Part shown: one piece after another, positions 23,861-34,980 of the stretch
Layout of the letters: every line of letters begins with the position of its first letter
Position numbering within the stretch: the stretch's first letter is position 1
Origin: Rhynchospora pubera
Lineage: Eukaryota > Streptophyta > Magnoliopsida > Poales > Cyperaceae
Direction of reading: 5' to 3'
Length of the DNA: 64,000 bases
Assembly (NCBI GenBank): GCA_028095005.1
Contig: CM051459.1
Coordinates: 198,005,902 to 198,069,901 of the forward strand
The notes under the pieces: model-generated
Database searches by the model: none
Seen by the model: only the letters and a program-made list of their open reading frames with translations
What the model was told of the DNA's origin: nothing
Program-made: the position numbers and the translations under genes

Positions 23861-25860
23861 TGGCACAATTCTTGTGGTCGCTCCAAAGTCATAATGTTGG
23901 CTAGTGTGCTATATTATTTAGTGATAAATTGATAATTGATAATCAAGCATGGCAAGCCCATTTAGCTTCAGGGGAAAAAAAAAGTTATAAATCATACTTA
24001 GCCGCGCGACAACTCAATACAATTGACTCTGGTTCTGACTGATATTACATATTGCTCCCATGACAATTCGTACCACAGGCACACATTAAAAGAAAACCAA
24101 TGCAGAAAGTAAATGTGTGTGAAGATGCTAAGGCAATTACTGCATCACATAATTTCAACACATCGCTGGCTACACCAGTCCCCTAGATTCTGATATCTGC
24201 ATGATGTCTAATATGCCCCCATTCCGGTAACAAGGAGCGGTCCTTGCAAATTGTCTGCACAAATAGAGTAAAAACAATCAGCGCCAGCAAGAAAACAAAT
24301 AACAGAAACCAAAGTAAATTGTTTACATAAGCATAAGTTATATGGTAGTAATTGGGGCATTGAGTATCGAATACTAAATACTATCCCTAAGTAACATCAG
24401 CAGGCCAATGTGATCTGTTCACTCCAATCAGACAGTCTGAGATAACGGTAGCCCCACTACCCCCAGTCCCCCACTAGGATAATACAATAGTCTATATGAC
24501 CATAATGGAAACATATTGGAAAAGTCATAATTACAAAAAATGTGATTCACAAAACAGATTAGTAAGTTCTAATTGCAATGGTAGTAATTTCTTCTTTGAG
24601 CTCTGAGTCAAAAGACACCAATTATATTTTCATTGTTTCTCCTTGAACTTAATAACATCTTGTATTTTCCCAGTCAGCTCTTCTAAATCTTTCTTACTTG
24701 CTCATGGGCCAACTTAATACTAAATCAATGTTCTATATTTCAACCAAGCAATGGGGGAAAAGATATGCCCTTCCCCTAACAAAACCGACTCTTTATATGA
24801 TTGGAGCACCACTTTTATCCTCTTCCCTCTCATCTGACCTTAACAATGCACAAACTGCAAAAATCATGGGAGATATATGTATATACACTAAAAAATCATG
24901 GGAGAAACATAATAGTAGCTACTGGAGAAACACTGTATGCAGTGGCGAAGCCAGGATTAAAGAATGGCAGGGGCCAAAATTCAAGTTCACTGATATGATA
25001 AATCCAGTTAATCAAGCCATAGTTATGTGGTTATTGATTAACAATTAAAGCCTATAATTAATTTAACTAATTGAGTTTTGATCCTAAATTATTGATTTTG
25101 AGGAAATAATTATGTTCAGTAACTCAGTGTTCTACTCTTCTATGATGAATTGAAATGAAATTTGTTAACAACAAGTCTACAATTACTAAAAACAGTAACT
25201 ACATAACAACAAAATAAACCAAATAGAAAAATATAAGATGCAAAATTGCAAATGACTAATGAGAAAGATCAGTAGATGAATAGATCACTGAAATTTGAGA
25301 AGAACATAAGAGAACAGAAGTCAGGGCATGGTCTGGGCAAAGTAGAAAGATCCGAAATTTGACAACTGTTGCAAGGAGCAAGAGCGATGGAGTACCGTCG
25401 GCCATTGCATCGAAGCTTTTTTCTTTTGGCGACTTCGAAAGTGAACAACACGGGGAGGGAGGATAAGGTTTTGATGAGTATACAGAAAAGTATTTTGGGC
25501 CTTGGAGGAGGCCTGTTGACCTAAGGATACAAATTTACCTTATAAAATTAACCTGTAATAAGAAAAAATCTATTTATTAGGGGAGACCTGGCCTTCGCCA
25601 GTCCCCCTCTGTCTCCGCCACTGACTGTATGCATATATTATACTAATAACACACCACACTAAAAAAAATACTTCAATTTTGGCTTTTTTAAATGACAGGA
25701 GAAGTGAATTTATAGCAATAGATTCTCCCAACATTGAAACCAACAATAGTAGGTTATAAGCATTGAATACCCATAAGAGTAAAAACTTATAACTCAATTC
25801 ACTCTTATTCAACTTTGGAAATAGTTAAGTATTCAATTTAGACATAACCTAAATAAGTCG
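23861..25860. repeat. Duplicated unit A, left part (3' side of the F-box gene)
   Basis: This stretch aligns by eye with 39138-40505, starting with TTCTGGCACAATTCTTGTGG and ending near AGTTAAGTATTCAATTTAGAC. Differences are small substitutions plus the hAT MITE at 24940-25623, present only here. On the - strand CTATTTGTGCAG near 24255 is acceptor-like and could be the border of a 3' UTR exon of the F-box gene, whose stop is followed by a GTAAGT donor-like site. That splicing is inference. Confidence 0.75.
24932..25631. mobile_element. hAT-type MITE CAGTGGCG, 684 bp, with empty site in the duplicate
   Basis: The element spans 24940-25623. The left end is CAGTGGCGAAGCCAGG and the inverse of the right end is CAGTGGCGGAGACAGAGGGG. 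The perfect 8-bp repeat ACTGTATG flanks it (24932-24939, 25624-25631). The corresponding site in the duplicated unit (about 40313-40330) lacks the insertion and has one copy of the target, so insertion followed the duplication or the element was lost there. No coding capacity. Confidence 0.9.
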
Positions 25861-25964
25861 TCTGAGTACAAATGAGCAAATGAATACTATACGGACAGTT
25901 GACAAGTAATCAACTAGTAAGAGAAAAATTAGGCAATAAGGGTGATACACTGATACTTACTTTG

Positions 25965-27047
25965 CTAATTATGACCAGCAGGCAGGGAGCTAACAAGATT
26001 AGGCACAAGCCAAGTCCATCCATTGTTAAAAGGACACAGAACTTTTTCTGCCTGACCATCAGAGATGTTGTATTTGTACAGCCCACAACTCACAAAACAT
26101 TCATCATCAGGACTTACAATGTAATAGACATAGTTTCCTCTGAATCCAGTAGATGGACTAGCTGTGATAGAAATACCATTGTGAAAGTCCAGGAACAATA
26201 TTTGGTTACCAATGCTATTGGTCTTTACCCATCTGCCCTGGTCGATTTCACCTTCAACATCAAGCTGATAGATATTGAAACAATAGTTAGGGGTAGAGAC
26301 AGGTGAACTCAGATCCACACTTTTAACAATTCTCAAAATCTTTCCTGAGGATTCAACAAAGTACACCTGGTCAGAACTGTCAAGGATCTTCGGAGAAGGT
26401 ATCACAAAAGAAGAGCCACAGGCAATGTTGAAAACCACAGTATTATCTGTTTCATGATCTTTCATGTAGTACATGCCCTTCAAGCACGACTCACGGCCAA
26501 CATCGTTTAATGGCAGTGCAACAGAATTCCACTCGCAACTGCGTGGTCGATAAAATCTTGCTGTTCCTAAATCATTGTGCAAGAAAGCCATATAATCATT
26601 ACTTCCGATAGGATCAGGACCCATACGGACCAGAAAAGGGCAAACGAACGACCCAGGTTCAATAGTCACCTCATCTTTAGTAAGCGGGTTCAAAAGAGAA
26701 TGTGGCAGACCTTCCGCGTAGAGATAACCATGGGAAGGGCCAATAAGATGCTTGTTACAGGCCATTGGGCAGTGGATGGTTCGGATTTTATCAGAGAGGA
26801 GAGAGTAAAAGCAAAGACTTTCGCTGCCAGAGCGATGCTCCTGGAGGAGCCAAGGGAGTTGAGGCGGAAGGTCAGAGATGGAGGTGGCCGCGCGACATTT
26901 CTTGCAAACGGCGCGAAAATAGACGAAATCGAAGATGTCATGGAGCTTCTTCGAAATTTCTTGCAGCAGATCGACAGGGAGATCGGACCAATCTACCCCA
27001 ACCCTTTTTTGGGACTCGAGAGGGACGGTTGTTTCGATGGCCTCCAT
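25965..27047 (-). CDS. F-box/DUF295 protein, SKIP23-like (intact)
   Basis: A single-exon gene of 360 codons on the - strand. An F-box lies at about residues 18-55 (VDWSDLPVDLLQEISKKL, FVYFRAVCKK), a variable linker at 56-75, and a DUF295 beta-propeller domain at about 75-345 with GPSHGYLYAE, MGPDPIGSNDYMAF, FYRPRSCEW, YFVESSGKILRI and GNQILFLDFHNG. The family acts as the substrate-recognition part of SCF E3 ubiquitin ligases; the target cannot be told from sequence. The start is chosen because the paralogues share MEAIE and the 5' context. It is the only cluster copy whose F-box and DUF295 share one frame. One oddity: the Trp of CKKWR seen in the other copies is Cys here (CKKCR), a position usually aromatic in F-boxes. 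A Mutator-like foldback element sits only about 45 bp upstream of the start codon. Confidence 0.85.
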   Translation of the reverse strand: MEAIETTVPLESQKRVGVDWSDLPVDLLQEISKKLHDIFDFVYFRAVCKKCRAATSISDLPPQLPWLLQEHRSGSESLCFYSLLSDKIRTIHCPMACNKHLIGPSHGYLYAEGLPHSLLNPLTKDEVTIEPGSFVCPFLVRMGPDPIGSNDYMAFLHNDLGTARFYRPRSCEWNSVALPLNDVGRESCLKGMYYMKDHETDNTVVFNIACGSSFVIPSPKILDSSDQVYFVESSGKILRIVKSVDLSSPVSTPNYCFNIYQLDVEGEIDQGRWVKTNSIGNQILFLDFHNGISITASPSTGFRGNYVYYIVSPDDECFVSCGLYKYNISDGQAEKVLCPFNNGWTWLVPNLVSSLPAGHN

Positions 27048-27090
27048 GGGAGTCGGAGCGTAATTGTCGTGCTAGGATTTCAGTGCTCAG

Positions 27091-27534
27091 TGGAGATGGG
27101 CGTCCGCATCCTCAGCAGTCAAAAAAAGGACTGCTTGGAGCAGTTCTTTTCATTTTTCTTAATTTTTTTAAATTTTAAAACTCAAATGGAGAATCCAAAC
27201 AGTTGATCTTGTTAAGTTTTATCGGCGATGCATTTTCATATAAATTTTATAAAATTTGAAGTTGATTTGATACTTGATTAAGTGGTCAACAAATGAACGA
27301 ACCTGTTTTGATTAATTCTAATACGTTCATAATTTGGTCACTTAATCAAGTATCAAATCAACTTTAAATTTTATAAAACTTATATGAAAATGCATCGCCG
27401 ATAAAACTTAACAAGATCAACGGTTTGGATTCTCCATTTGAATTTTAAAATTTAAAAAAAAATTAAAAAAATAAAAAGGACTGCTTGGAGCAGTCCTTTT
27501 TTTGACTGCTGAGGATGCTGGTGCGTGGAGATGG
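27091..27534. mobile_element. Mutator-type foldback MITE with 9-bp TSD
   Basis: The 9-bp direct repeat TGGAGATGG (27091-27099, 27526-27534) flanks 27100-27525. The element is almost entirely one inverted repeat: the left arm from GCATCCTCAGCAGTC (27106) to about 27295 pairs with the right arm from about 27340 to GACTGCTGAGGATGC (27519), leaving a loop of about 50 bp. Each end also holds a small palindrome, GACTGCTTGGAGCAGTC. The outermost 5 bp pair poorly. The paralogous upstream region at 18460 has the GGAGATGG target once and no insertion. Confidence 0.85.
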
Positions 27535-28849
27535 AGGGTTGTTCCACTGGAGTGAAGTGGGAAGTAGCAAGTAGGCGAGTAGCTCTGTTGGAAGGGCTAA
27601 ATATGGATCAGTATTGTTTTGGAGCCCACTATTAGCATCTGGTACCGAAAAATTTAAAAATAATAATAAAGTAATATAAAATATTATTAATAATATCTAA
27701 TATACACTATTTATAAAAATAATATCGTAATTACGGAATCTGAGCGTGGCCATTAATTTGTATGCCTCATCAAATTAATGCCTCATTTCCACGTGAGTAC
27801 ATTTGGGTTCTTGTATTTGTAGCGGTATAAAGTCAAAGTAAGACTTTCTTTCATTATATACTTGATCTGGGTCAAATTATTTATCTCTCTAGGTCTAAAC
27901 GGTCACTTTGCATTAACTTTCTGCGTTATTCCTTCCAGCCTAAAAGGGATTCATCTGTTACATTACAAGTATTCTATGGGCTAAGTTTTAAAAAAAAAGA
28001 TCTAAATAATCTGCTCTTGTATCCTTCAAAGGTTGATAATTGTATGTATTAGGTAAAATTGGTTGCTTTTTATTTATCCTTTTTTTCCGGTAATGAATAA
28101 CTGATTAATCCTGTTTTGTATCACACATGGAAAAGTTTGAAAAGGAAAAAAAATAACTATTAATTGATTTTTGGAATTTATATATTTAGGAGATTGTTGT
28201 TTGGAATAATCAAATTAGTAATTTGATTTTTTCTAATAAGACTGTTTGTTTGGGCGTGGCCATTTGTATTTACTGGCTAATTTTTTAAAAAAAAAATTGT
28301 GTCGTTGGATTATTCAAATGTGAACATTAGATTTTCCTAATCAACTTACCATGTGTATGGTGTTCTAATCATGCTGTAAAGTAATATAGAATAAATGAAA
28401 TTTTTGTAAGTTCACTTTTACCAAATCACACCCAATGGATTACCATATTACAATATGCAAGGAGCTAGTTGCGGATTATTTTTAATATCTTACAGAGTAC
28501 TATTTGAACTTTTGATTTTGGGCCAGAAACCTTCTACTACTACCAGAAATTTGTTGAACTAAAATATGTAAAATATCTCTTTATAAAATGTGAATTCAAT
28601 TCTATGGTTGTCTCAAGTTTATTTTAGTATTTTGTTTTTTTACTTATTTTGATATATGTAATATCTATTTACGTAACTCGGTGAGAAATTTGTAATACTG
28701 ATATCTCTTATTTATATATGTATTTTGACCGTACTTGGCACTCAAATACTATCCAAACTAATGATATTCAATGTGCTTTTGTGCTTTATTTTGCAAGATT
28801 GGGTACTGTCGTAGCAATTTGATTTGTTTTGCAGGAACTTGGTGGATTG

Positions 28850-30341
28850 GACATAATTATCACATAAAATGGTGGATTTATAAAGAAGAAAATGACTAAA
28901 TAGAATGCATAGCACTATAGAGTGTATCCTAAGCTTTCCAACGATCTTTGAATCACCTCAATCGGAGTCCGGATGAAGAAATTATGGTCAAAATACTATC
29001 GGTGCGCAATGTTGGAAAATAATTTTGGTCCGAAATCACGTGAAAAAGTCAATTTTGACAAGTTTTGAAGATGGAAACTTTATTTTATGGTATGGTCTCG
29101 TGAACCCTTGCCCTAACCTGCCTCCCAAGCCTCCTCCCTAACCATATATGCACGGAATTACAGAAAGGAAACTATCCCACCTTCCATAACATAATTTCCA
29201 CCTTTTTCCACCACCGTTCTTTCGGCGTGAGATTCCACCTCTTGCAGCGAAGCACGACCATGGCATCAACCTTGGAGCGATTCTGGACGCGACGGCAGTA
29301 GAACCGATCCAACCACGGCTCCAGACGATCGATATCTCGATAGAAGCGATATTTGGTTTATTCCTTCCTTTTCTCTTGATATTTTAATCACATGGAGTTT
29401 GTATCTTATTTTGTTTGCATGTTAGGCTAGTTTGTTATGTCTTAGGGCTAAGTAGTAATTTAGTATAGTATTTTGTGATGACTTGATAGATTGATTGTTG
29501 TGTTATGTGATTTATTATGTTAAGAATTATTGATATGCTTAGTTATGTTATTTGTTTGCTTGATGTTTACCTATGGATGAATTGCGACATCTTTAGGATA
29601 TTAAACTAGACTAAACACATGATTGATTAAGTAATTGAGGTAAGCCAAACGCTCGAAAAAGGAGGTTAACTTAACAACAAAAAGGTGTAGTTTCTAAACG
29701 ATCTGAAAGGACTTAGATACCTCTAGAAATCCAACATGATAACCTTAAGTGACTAAAATTCGACACGAAAGTTTAGGTTTAGTCATTTACGTGGACAAAA
29801 CCGAGTTCCAAACCAATTTCCAAAATCAAAATTGCGACAGCTGAGGTTAGGATTTAGGTCTGGTCGACAAGTATCCTTCACATAGTGTTGTATAAAATCG
29901 TCAAGTCAAAGCAGAGAGTTTAAAGTATATTTTGGCACGACTTATATAGATTTTCGGTTCGAAATCTGTATATTTCGGTCCGAAATTACCTTATGCCTTG
30001 GTGAAAATTTTGGGTAGAAGTACTTTAAAGCTAAACTAAATGAACACAAAGTCCTGGGACATTATTTGCATCTGTTTTAGTCCATAAAATACCAAAACTC
30101 ACCAAAAATAATTTATTTAATTACACTTACATAATTGTCTTTTTATAAATCATAAAATCCCAAAAAATTATCTTGTCTAGCTTTCGTGAGAAAATAAAGT
30201 CTAGTAATCAATTGTACCGTCCCTTGGGTTCGAGCTTTAGCTTTACCATAACGACTAGTGAGGTAAAACTAAGTTATAAATTTATTTGATATCCTAGATT
30301 TAGAAGCCTTCGTCAAATACATTATGTATGCTTTTGGAAAA
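28850..30341. other. LTR-like fragment inside the Mutator-like element
   Basis: The text resembles LTR and leader regions of other plant retrotransposons: a stretch around 28935-28990 about slow-evolving LTR core, a GC-richer 5'-leader-like part at 29090-29330, and a TGTACCGTCCCTTGGGTTCG motif near 30215. No open frame exceeds 64 codons. Either an old retroelement piece or sequence captured by the host element; I cannot decide which. Confidence 0.3.
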
Positions 30342-30346
30342 AGAAG

Positions 30347-31792
30347 TGTTGTCCCTAAGGAGGCGGCTAAAACAAGGTTTAGTGGAAGCGATTTAAGGTT
30401 TTGGACCGGTTTGGTATGAACTACCCTAACACAATTCAATTGGTACCGATTACAAGCAAGCACACAAGCAATTCACAATGCAAGATAATAAAGAGAGAAA
30501 GAGAGAGAGAAATTGAACACGCGATGTATTACGGAGTTCCGACCCGCTAGGAAGAGCTAGCCTTAGTCGTACGTCTCCGGGAGTTTCGCAACCTCGAAAT
30601 GGGCGCGCTCCGTTCAATTCCACACGAACGGGACTACAACTTCGAACCGAATCACCTCGTCACAAGGACACTCGAGGCGGATCGGCCTAACTCGAATGGC
30701 ACAACGGCCTCAAAGGAGAAGAGCTCTCAACCTATTCCAACCTACACCTAGCGACAATGTCGGGGCGGTGGTGTTTGAGGCTACTAAATCTCTCAAGATG
30801 GTCTAGCTATGAAAAGCTCAAGTGGGAGAGTATCCCTGTGCTCAAAGGCTCAATTCTGGTCTAATTTTGCAAAGTGAGGCTCTCTTATGAGAGAGAACAA
30901 GGGGTGGATATATATAGGGCTCGAAATGAGCAGTTCCCCAGCAAAAACAGGCCCCAGCGTTGTACAACGCTGAATAGCGTTATACAACGCTGGAATATGA
31001 CCGTTGTAAATTCTAACGGCTCTTTAATATAGCCGTTGGTCTGTCAGAGCGTTGTGCAACGCTATATGCCGTCGCACAACGCAGGAGTGTAAAACCAAAG
31101 GAAAGCTCCGACAATTCCGTTGGAAATTGTCAGAGCGTTGCTTGCCACTGAATGGCGTTACACAACGCTAAAGGGAGACAAAAGGAACAACTCTGACAGA
31201 TTCAACAGAGCGTTGTACAACTCTATATGCCGTCACACAACGCTAGCGTTACCCAACGCTGAAAGACGTTGGCTAACGTCTCCAGAGACTTTGCACAGCT
31301 AACTTGGGATTTTTGTGGCGTTGTGCAACGCTATATGGCGTTGCACGATGGTACTCAGGAAAATTTCCAAGTTTCTTAACTGCAGCGTTGTACAACTCTG
31401 ATTAGCGTTGTACAACGTTGTGAATCAGCGTTGCCTAACTCTATATAGCGTTGTGCAACGTTGATTCACAAAAGTATGAATTTAGCTGTTCGGGCGTTGT
31501 GTAACTCTATATAGCGTTGTACGACGCTAGGTCACAGAAAACAGGATTTTGCTGGTTTATTGAGCTTTTCGCTATCTAGACCATTTTAAGGATAAACAAG
31601 GACTAAAGTATACCTTCTATCCTAGTCTAAACTAGCCTACAAGCTCTCTAATGACTTGATCTTGATCTTTCTTAAAGCTTTTATCCAAGTCCTCATAAAT
31701 TGTATCTTCTTCCTATAAAACTCAAAGAAGATTGTTAAATGCCAAATGATATTGTTTTGCAATCGACAAACCTAGAGACGTTTAGTACAACA
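30347..31792 (-). repeat. 3' LTR of the Sirevirus-like element
   Basis: 1446 bp, apparently identical to 33535-34980 over every line compared. On the - strand a TATA box (CTATATATATCC) lies at about 30908-30917, so U3 covers about 30920-31792 and R-U5 about 30347-30880. U3 holds the palindrome array at 30955-31531. Confidence 0.93.
30955..31531. promoter_or_regulatory. U3 palindrome array (GCGTTGTACAACGC), 3' LTR
   Basis: About twenty full or half copies of the palindrome GCGTTGTACAACGC and variants (GCGTTGTGCAACGC, GCGTTATACAACGC, GCGTTGTACAACTC) occur in about 580 bp, often in pairs joined by TATATRGC. On the transcribed strand the array lies directly upstream of the TATA box. That suggests binding sites for a dimeric factor acting as the LTR enhancer. 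Palindromic repeats at this position are known for Sireviruses; the exact factor is unknown. Confidence 0.8.
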
Positions 31793-31807
31793 ATCTCCCC
31801 CTTTTGA
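31793..31807 (-). other. Polypurine tract
   Basis: On the - strand AAAAGGGGGAGAT abuts the 3' LTR, the site that primes plus-strand DNA synthesis. Further purine tracts of the GGGGGAG type follow at about 31873-31888, 31920-31928 and 31937-31947, giving the multiple-tract arrangement seen in Sireviruses. Confidence 0.85.
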
Positions 31808-32092
31808 CGATTTGCAAAACAATATCATTAGTAAAGCGATTAAATTTTGGCATTTCACAAGCTTTACTACAATTCTCCCCCTTTTTGTAAATCGACAAAA
31901 AGTGAAAATTGTAGCAAGCTCCCCCTAAATTTATGGCTCCCCCTTAATTTTGGAGAAAAGGAATTGGAGAACCAATTTAGAGCACTACTCAAAGTAGTGT
32001 GACCAAATTTAACCTCTCAAACAAAAATAAGATAGAAATAAAGAGGCTCTCCCTAAAGATTTGGCTTATAAGACCGGGGGTTAACTTGGTAT

Positions 32093-33478
32093 TTAGGCCA
32101 TATTGGTTACCATACCACTAGTTGTACCACTAGAGGTAAAAACTTTTGGAACCCACTTACCTTTGGACTCACCATTTGGTTTCCTAAGTTTGCATTCCAA
32201 CGAGATATGACCATTTTGACAACAATAGTTGCAATACGCATTGGTTGGCTTAGGCATGGTAGAACCTTTGACAAAATGGGAATAGTAGTGGGCTCTAAGG
32301 TATTCGGCCTTCTTCTTAGGATCATTGGATGAGGCATTAAAATCCTTTTTGCGATCCTTTTGGAAATGTTGGGAAACATTCTTTTGATGCTCATTGGATT
32401 GAGCCTTGTGGTTTTGTGAAAAGTGTTGCTCTTTAAACTCATAAAACCATCCATCGGGTCCTCTAAAATAAATTTTATTGGACGCCTTTGGAACAAACAC
32501 CTTCTTTTCTTGATTTTGCAAATTCTTTTCATTTTGCACTCTAGTATTTCTAGGTTTCCTTTGGTACATATGTGCATGACCACGAGAATTCCTAGGTTTT
32601 TGAAATTGTGTGTTTTGTGCAACTTGTTTCCCATTTTTGTATGACAAGTTCTTTTTCTTGGTTTGATAAGGCTTTTGGTAACCAAGACCGGACTTGTCAT
32701 GAGGCTTTTGACCTTTGAAAAAGTTTTTCAAATCCGTTTTAGGAGCTTGAGCTAAAATCGGTTTTTCAAGTTGTTTTTCAAGTTGTTTTTCAAGCTCCTT
32801 AATTTTAGCCTCATACTCACCCATCTTAGAAGTAAGCTCATCTACCTTGGTTTTTAAAGTTTCTATGGTATCGGCTTTCCTAACCAAAGCATCATGGGTA
32901 GCATCAAGAATAGAGTTCAACCTATCACAATCAACACATTTGGTTGAACAAGTTGGTTCATCATCACTCTCACTATCACTACTACTAAGGGATTCATTGA
33001 GAGGAAGATGTACCTTAGGAGAGCATGCCTTTGGTGATGTTGATGGAGTGGAATGATTTGAAAGAATCGGGGATTCCATCTCTTTGGCAATGAATGCATG
33101 TTCTTCGTAGTTGTCCGAATCGGATGAACATGGATCGAACTCCGAATCCGTATTGACTCCTCCCATGTGGCTTCCTTCGAAACAACTCAAGATGGCTCTC
33201 CATATGTCCCTAGCTATATCAAAATCGCAAGCAAGTGTGCTACCAATTGATTCATGTACCGAGCTTAGGAGGATATTGACCGCATAGTCATTATCCTCCT
33301 TTTCCCTCAAGGTCTCGGTGGTAAGCTTGTTAGTATTTGGTTTAAATCTAGATTCATTTGCCACAATATACCAAACACCCATGCTTTTGAGGTAGCCAAC
33401 CATACCATTTTTCCAAATAGAGAAATTTGTGCAAGTATGGTCCAATTTACCCGGTTTTTGTACCATTCTAGCCGCCAT
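32093..33478 (-). CDS. Copia gag-like protein with CCHC zinc knuckle
   Basis: 461 codons on the - strand, about 40 bp after the primer site. Residues 1-105 resemble the N-terminal part of plant copia gag (DUF4219/UBN2 type: WKNGMVGYLKSMGVWYIV, then RDIWRAILSCFEG). Residues 110-180 are acidic and Ser-rich, 185-239 form a coiled coil (LKTKVDELTSKMGEYEAKIKE), 255-410 are Lys/Asn/Gln-rich, and a zinc knuckle C-X2-C-X4-H-X4-C lies at 416-429 (CNYCCQNGHISLEC). It would form the particle and bind RNA in the cytoplasm. The middle of the usual gag domain seems missing: the text jumps from CFEGS to an acidic stretch near residue 105. The ORF ends where protease would normally begin. Confidence 0.88.
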   Translation of the reverse strand: MAARMVQKPGKLDHTCTNFSIWKNGMVGYLKSMGVWYIVANESRFKPNTNKLTTETLREKEDNDYAVNILLSSVHESIGSTLACDFDIARDIWRAILSCFEGSHMGGVNTDSEFDPCSSDSDNYEEHAFIAKEMESPILSNHSTPSTSPKACSPKVHLPLNESLSSSDSESDDEPTCSTKCVDCDRLNSILDATHDALVRKADTIETLKTKVDELTSKMGEYEAKIKELEKQLEKQLEKPILAQAPKTDLKNFFKGQKPHDKSGLGYQKPYQTKKKNLSYKNGKQVAQNTQFQKPRNSRGHAHMYQRKPRNTRVQNEKNLQNQEKKVFVPKASNKIYFRGPDGWFYEFKEQHFSQNHKAQSNEHQKNVSQHFQKDRKKDFNASSNDPKKKAEYLRAHYYSHFVKGSTMPKPTNAYCNYCCQNGHISLECKLRKPNGESKGKWVPKVFTSSGTTSGMVTNMA

Positions 33479-33516
33479 GATCGAAAACCGAGATTAAGAA
33501 TAGGTTAATCGAGGTT

Positions 33517-33531
33517 CCCGCTCTGATACCA
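33517..33531 (-). other. Primer-binding site (initiator Met tRNA)
   Basis: On the - strand TGGTATCAGAGCGGG starts three bases inside the 5' LTR. It is the classic plant copia primer site complementary to the 3' end of initiator methionine tRNA and fixes the element's orientation. Confidence 0.93.
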
Positions 33532-33534
33532 CTT

Positions 33535-34980
33535 TGTTGTCCCTAAGGAGGCGGCTAAAACAAGGTTTAGTGGAAGCGATTTAAGGTTTTGGACCGGTTT
33601 GGTATGAACTACCCTAACACAATTCAATTGGTACCGATTACAAGCAAGCACACAAGCAATTCACAATGCAAGATAATAAAGAGAGAAAGAGAGAGAGAAA
33701 TTGAACACGCGATGTATTACGGAGTTCCGACCCGCTAGGAAGAGCTAGCCTTAGTCGTACGTCTCCGGGAGTTTCGCAACCTCGAAATGGGCGCGCTCCG
33801 TTCAATTCCACACGAACGGGACTACAACTTCGAACCGAATCACCTCGTCACAAGGACACTCGAGGCGGATCGGCCTAACTCGAATGGCACAACGGCCTCA
33901 AAGGAGAAGAGCTCTCAACCTATTCCAACCTACACCTAGCGACAATGTCGGGGCGGTGGTGTTTGAGGCTACTAAATCTCTCAAGATGGTCTAGCTATGA
34001 AAAGCTCAAGTGGGAGAGTATCCCTGTGCTCAAAGGCTCAATTCTGGTCTAATTTTGCAAAGTGAGGCTCTCTTATGAGAGAGAACAAGGGGTGGATATA
34101 TATAGGGCTCGAAATGAGCAGTTCCCCAGCAAAAACAGGCCCCAGCGTTGTACAACGCTGAATAGCGTTATACAACGCTGGAATATGACCGTTGTAAATT
34201 CTAACGGCTCTTTAATATAGCCGTTGGTCTGTCAGAGCGTTGTGCAACGCTATATGCCGTCGCACAACGCAGGAGTGTAAAACCAAAGGAAAGCTCCGAC
34301 AATTCCGTTGGAAATTGTCAGAGCGTTGCTTGCCACTGAATGGCGTTACACAACGCTAAAGGGAGACAAAAGGAACAACTCTGACAGATTCAACAGAGCG
34401 TTGTACAACTCTATATGCCGTCACACAACGCTAGCGTTACCCAACGCTGAAAGACGTTGGCTAACGTCTCCAGAGACTTTGCACAGCTAACTTGGGATTT
34501 TTGTGGCGTTGTGCAACGCTATATGGCGTTGCACGATGGTACTCAGGAAAATTTCCAAGTTTCTTAACTGCAGCGTTGTACAACTCTGATTAGCGTTGTA
34601 CAACGTTGTGAATCAGCGTTGCCTAACTCTATATAGCGTTGTGCAACGTTGATTCACAAAAGTATGAATTTAGCTGTTCGGGCGTTGTGTAACTCTATAT
34701 AGCGTTGTACGACGCTAGGTCACAGAAAACAGGATTTTGCTGGTTTATTGAGCTTTTCGCTATCTAGACCATTTTAAGGATAAACAAGGACTAAAGTATA
34801 CCTTCTATCCTAGTCTAAACTAGCCTACAAGCTCTCTAATGACTTGATCTTGATCTTTCTTAAAGCTTTTATCCAAGTCCTCATAAATTGTATCTTCTTC
34901 CTATAAAACTCAAAGAAGATTGTTAAATGCCAAATGATATTGTTTTGCAATCGACAAACCTAGAGACGTTTAGTACAACA
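33535..34980 (-). repeat. 5' LTR of the Sirevirus-like element
   Basis: 1446 bp, apparently identical to the 3' LTR. The promoter TATA box is at about 34096-34105 on the - strand and the palindrome array at 34143-34719. Identity of the LTRs implies very recent insertion. Confidence 0.93.

Noticed and set aside
26577..27206. 209-codon ORF on the + strand
   Set aside because: Antisense shadow of the intact F-box gene.
31120..31302. 60-codon ORF, present again at 34308-34490
   Set aside because: Lies antisense inside the LTR palindrome arrays and is duplicated only because the LTRs are.
30955..31531. Possible CRISPR-like repeat array
   Set aside because: Repeats are palindromic, irregularly spaced, without unique spacers of constant length, and sit in a plant LTR.
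32093..33478. Host CCHC zinc-finger gene
   Set aside because: Position between primer site and polypurine tract inside matched LTRs shows it is retrotransposon gag.
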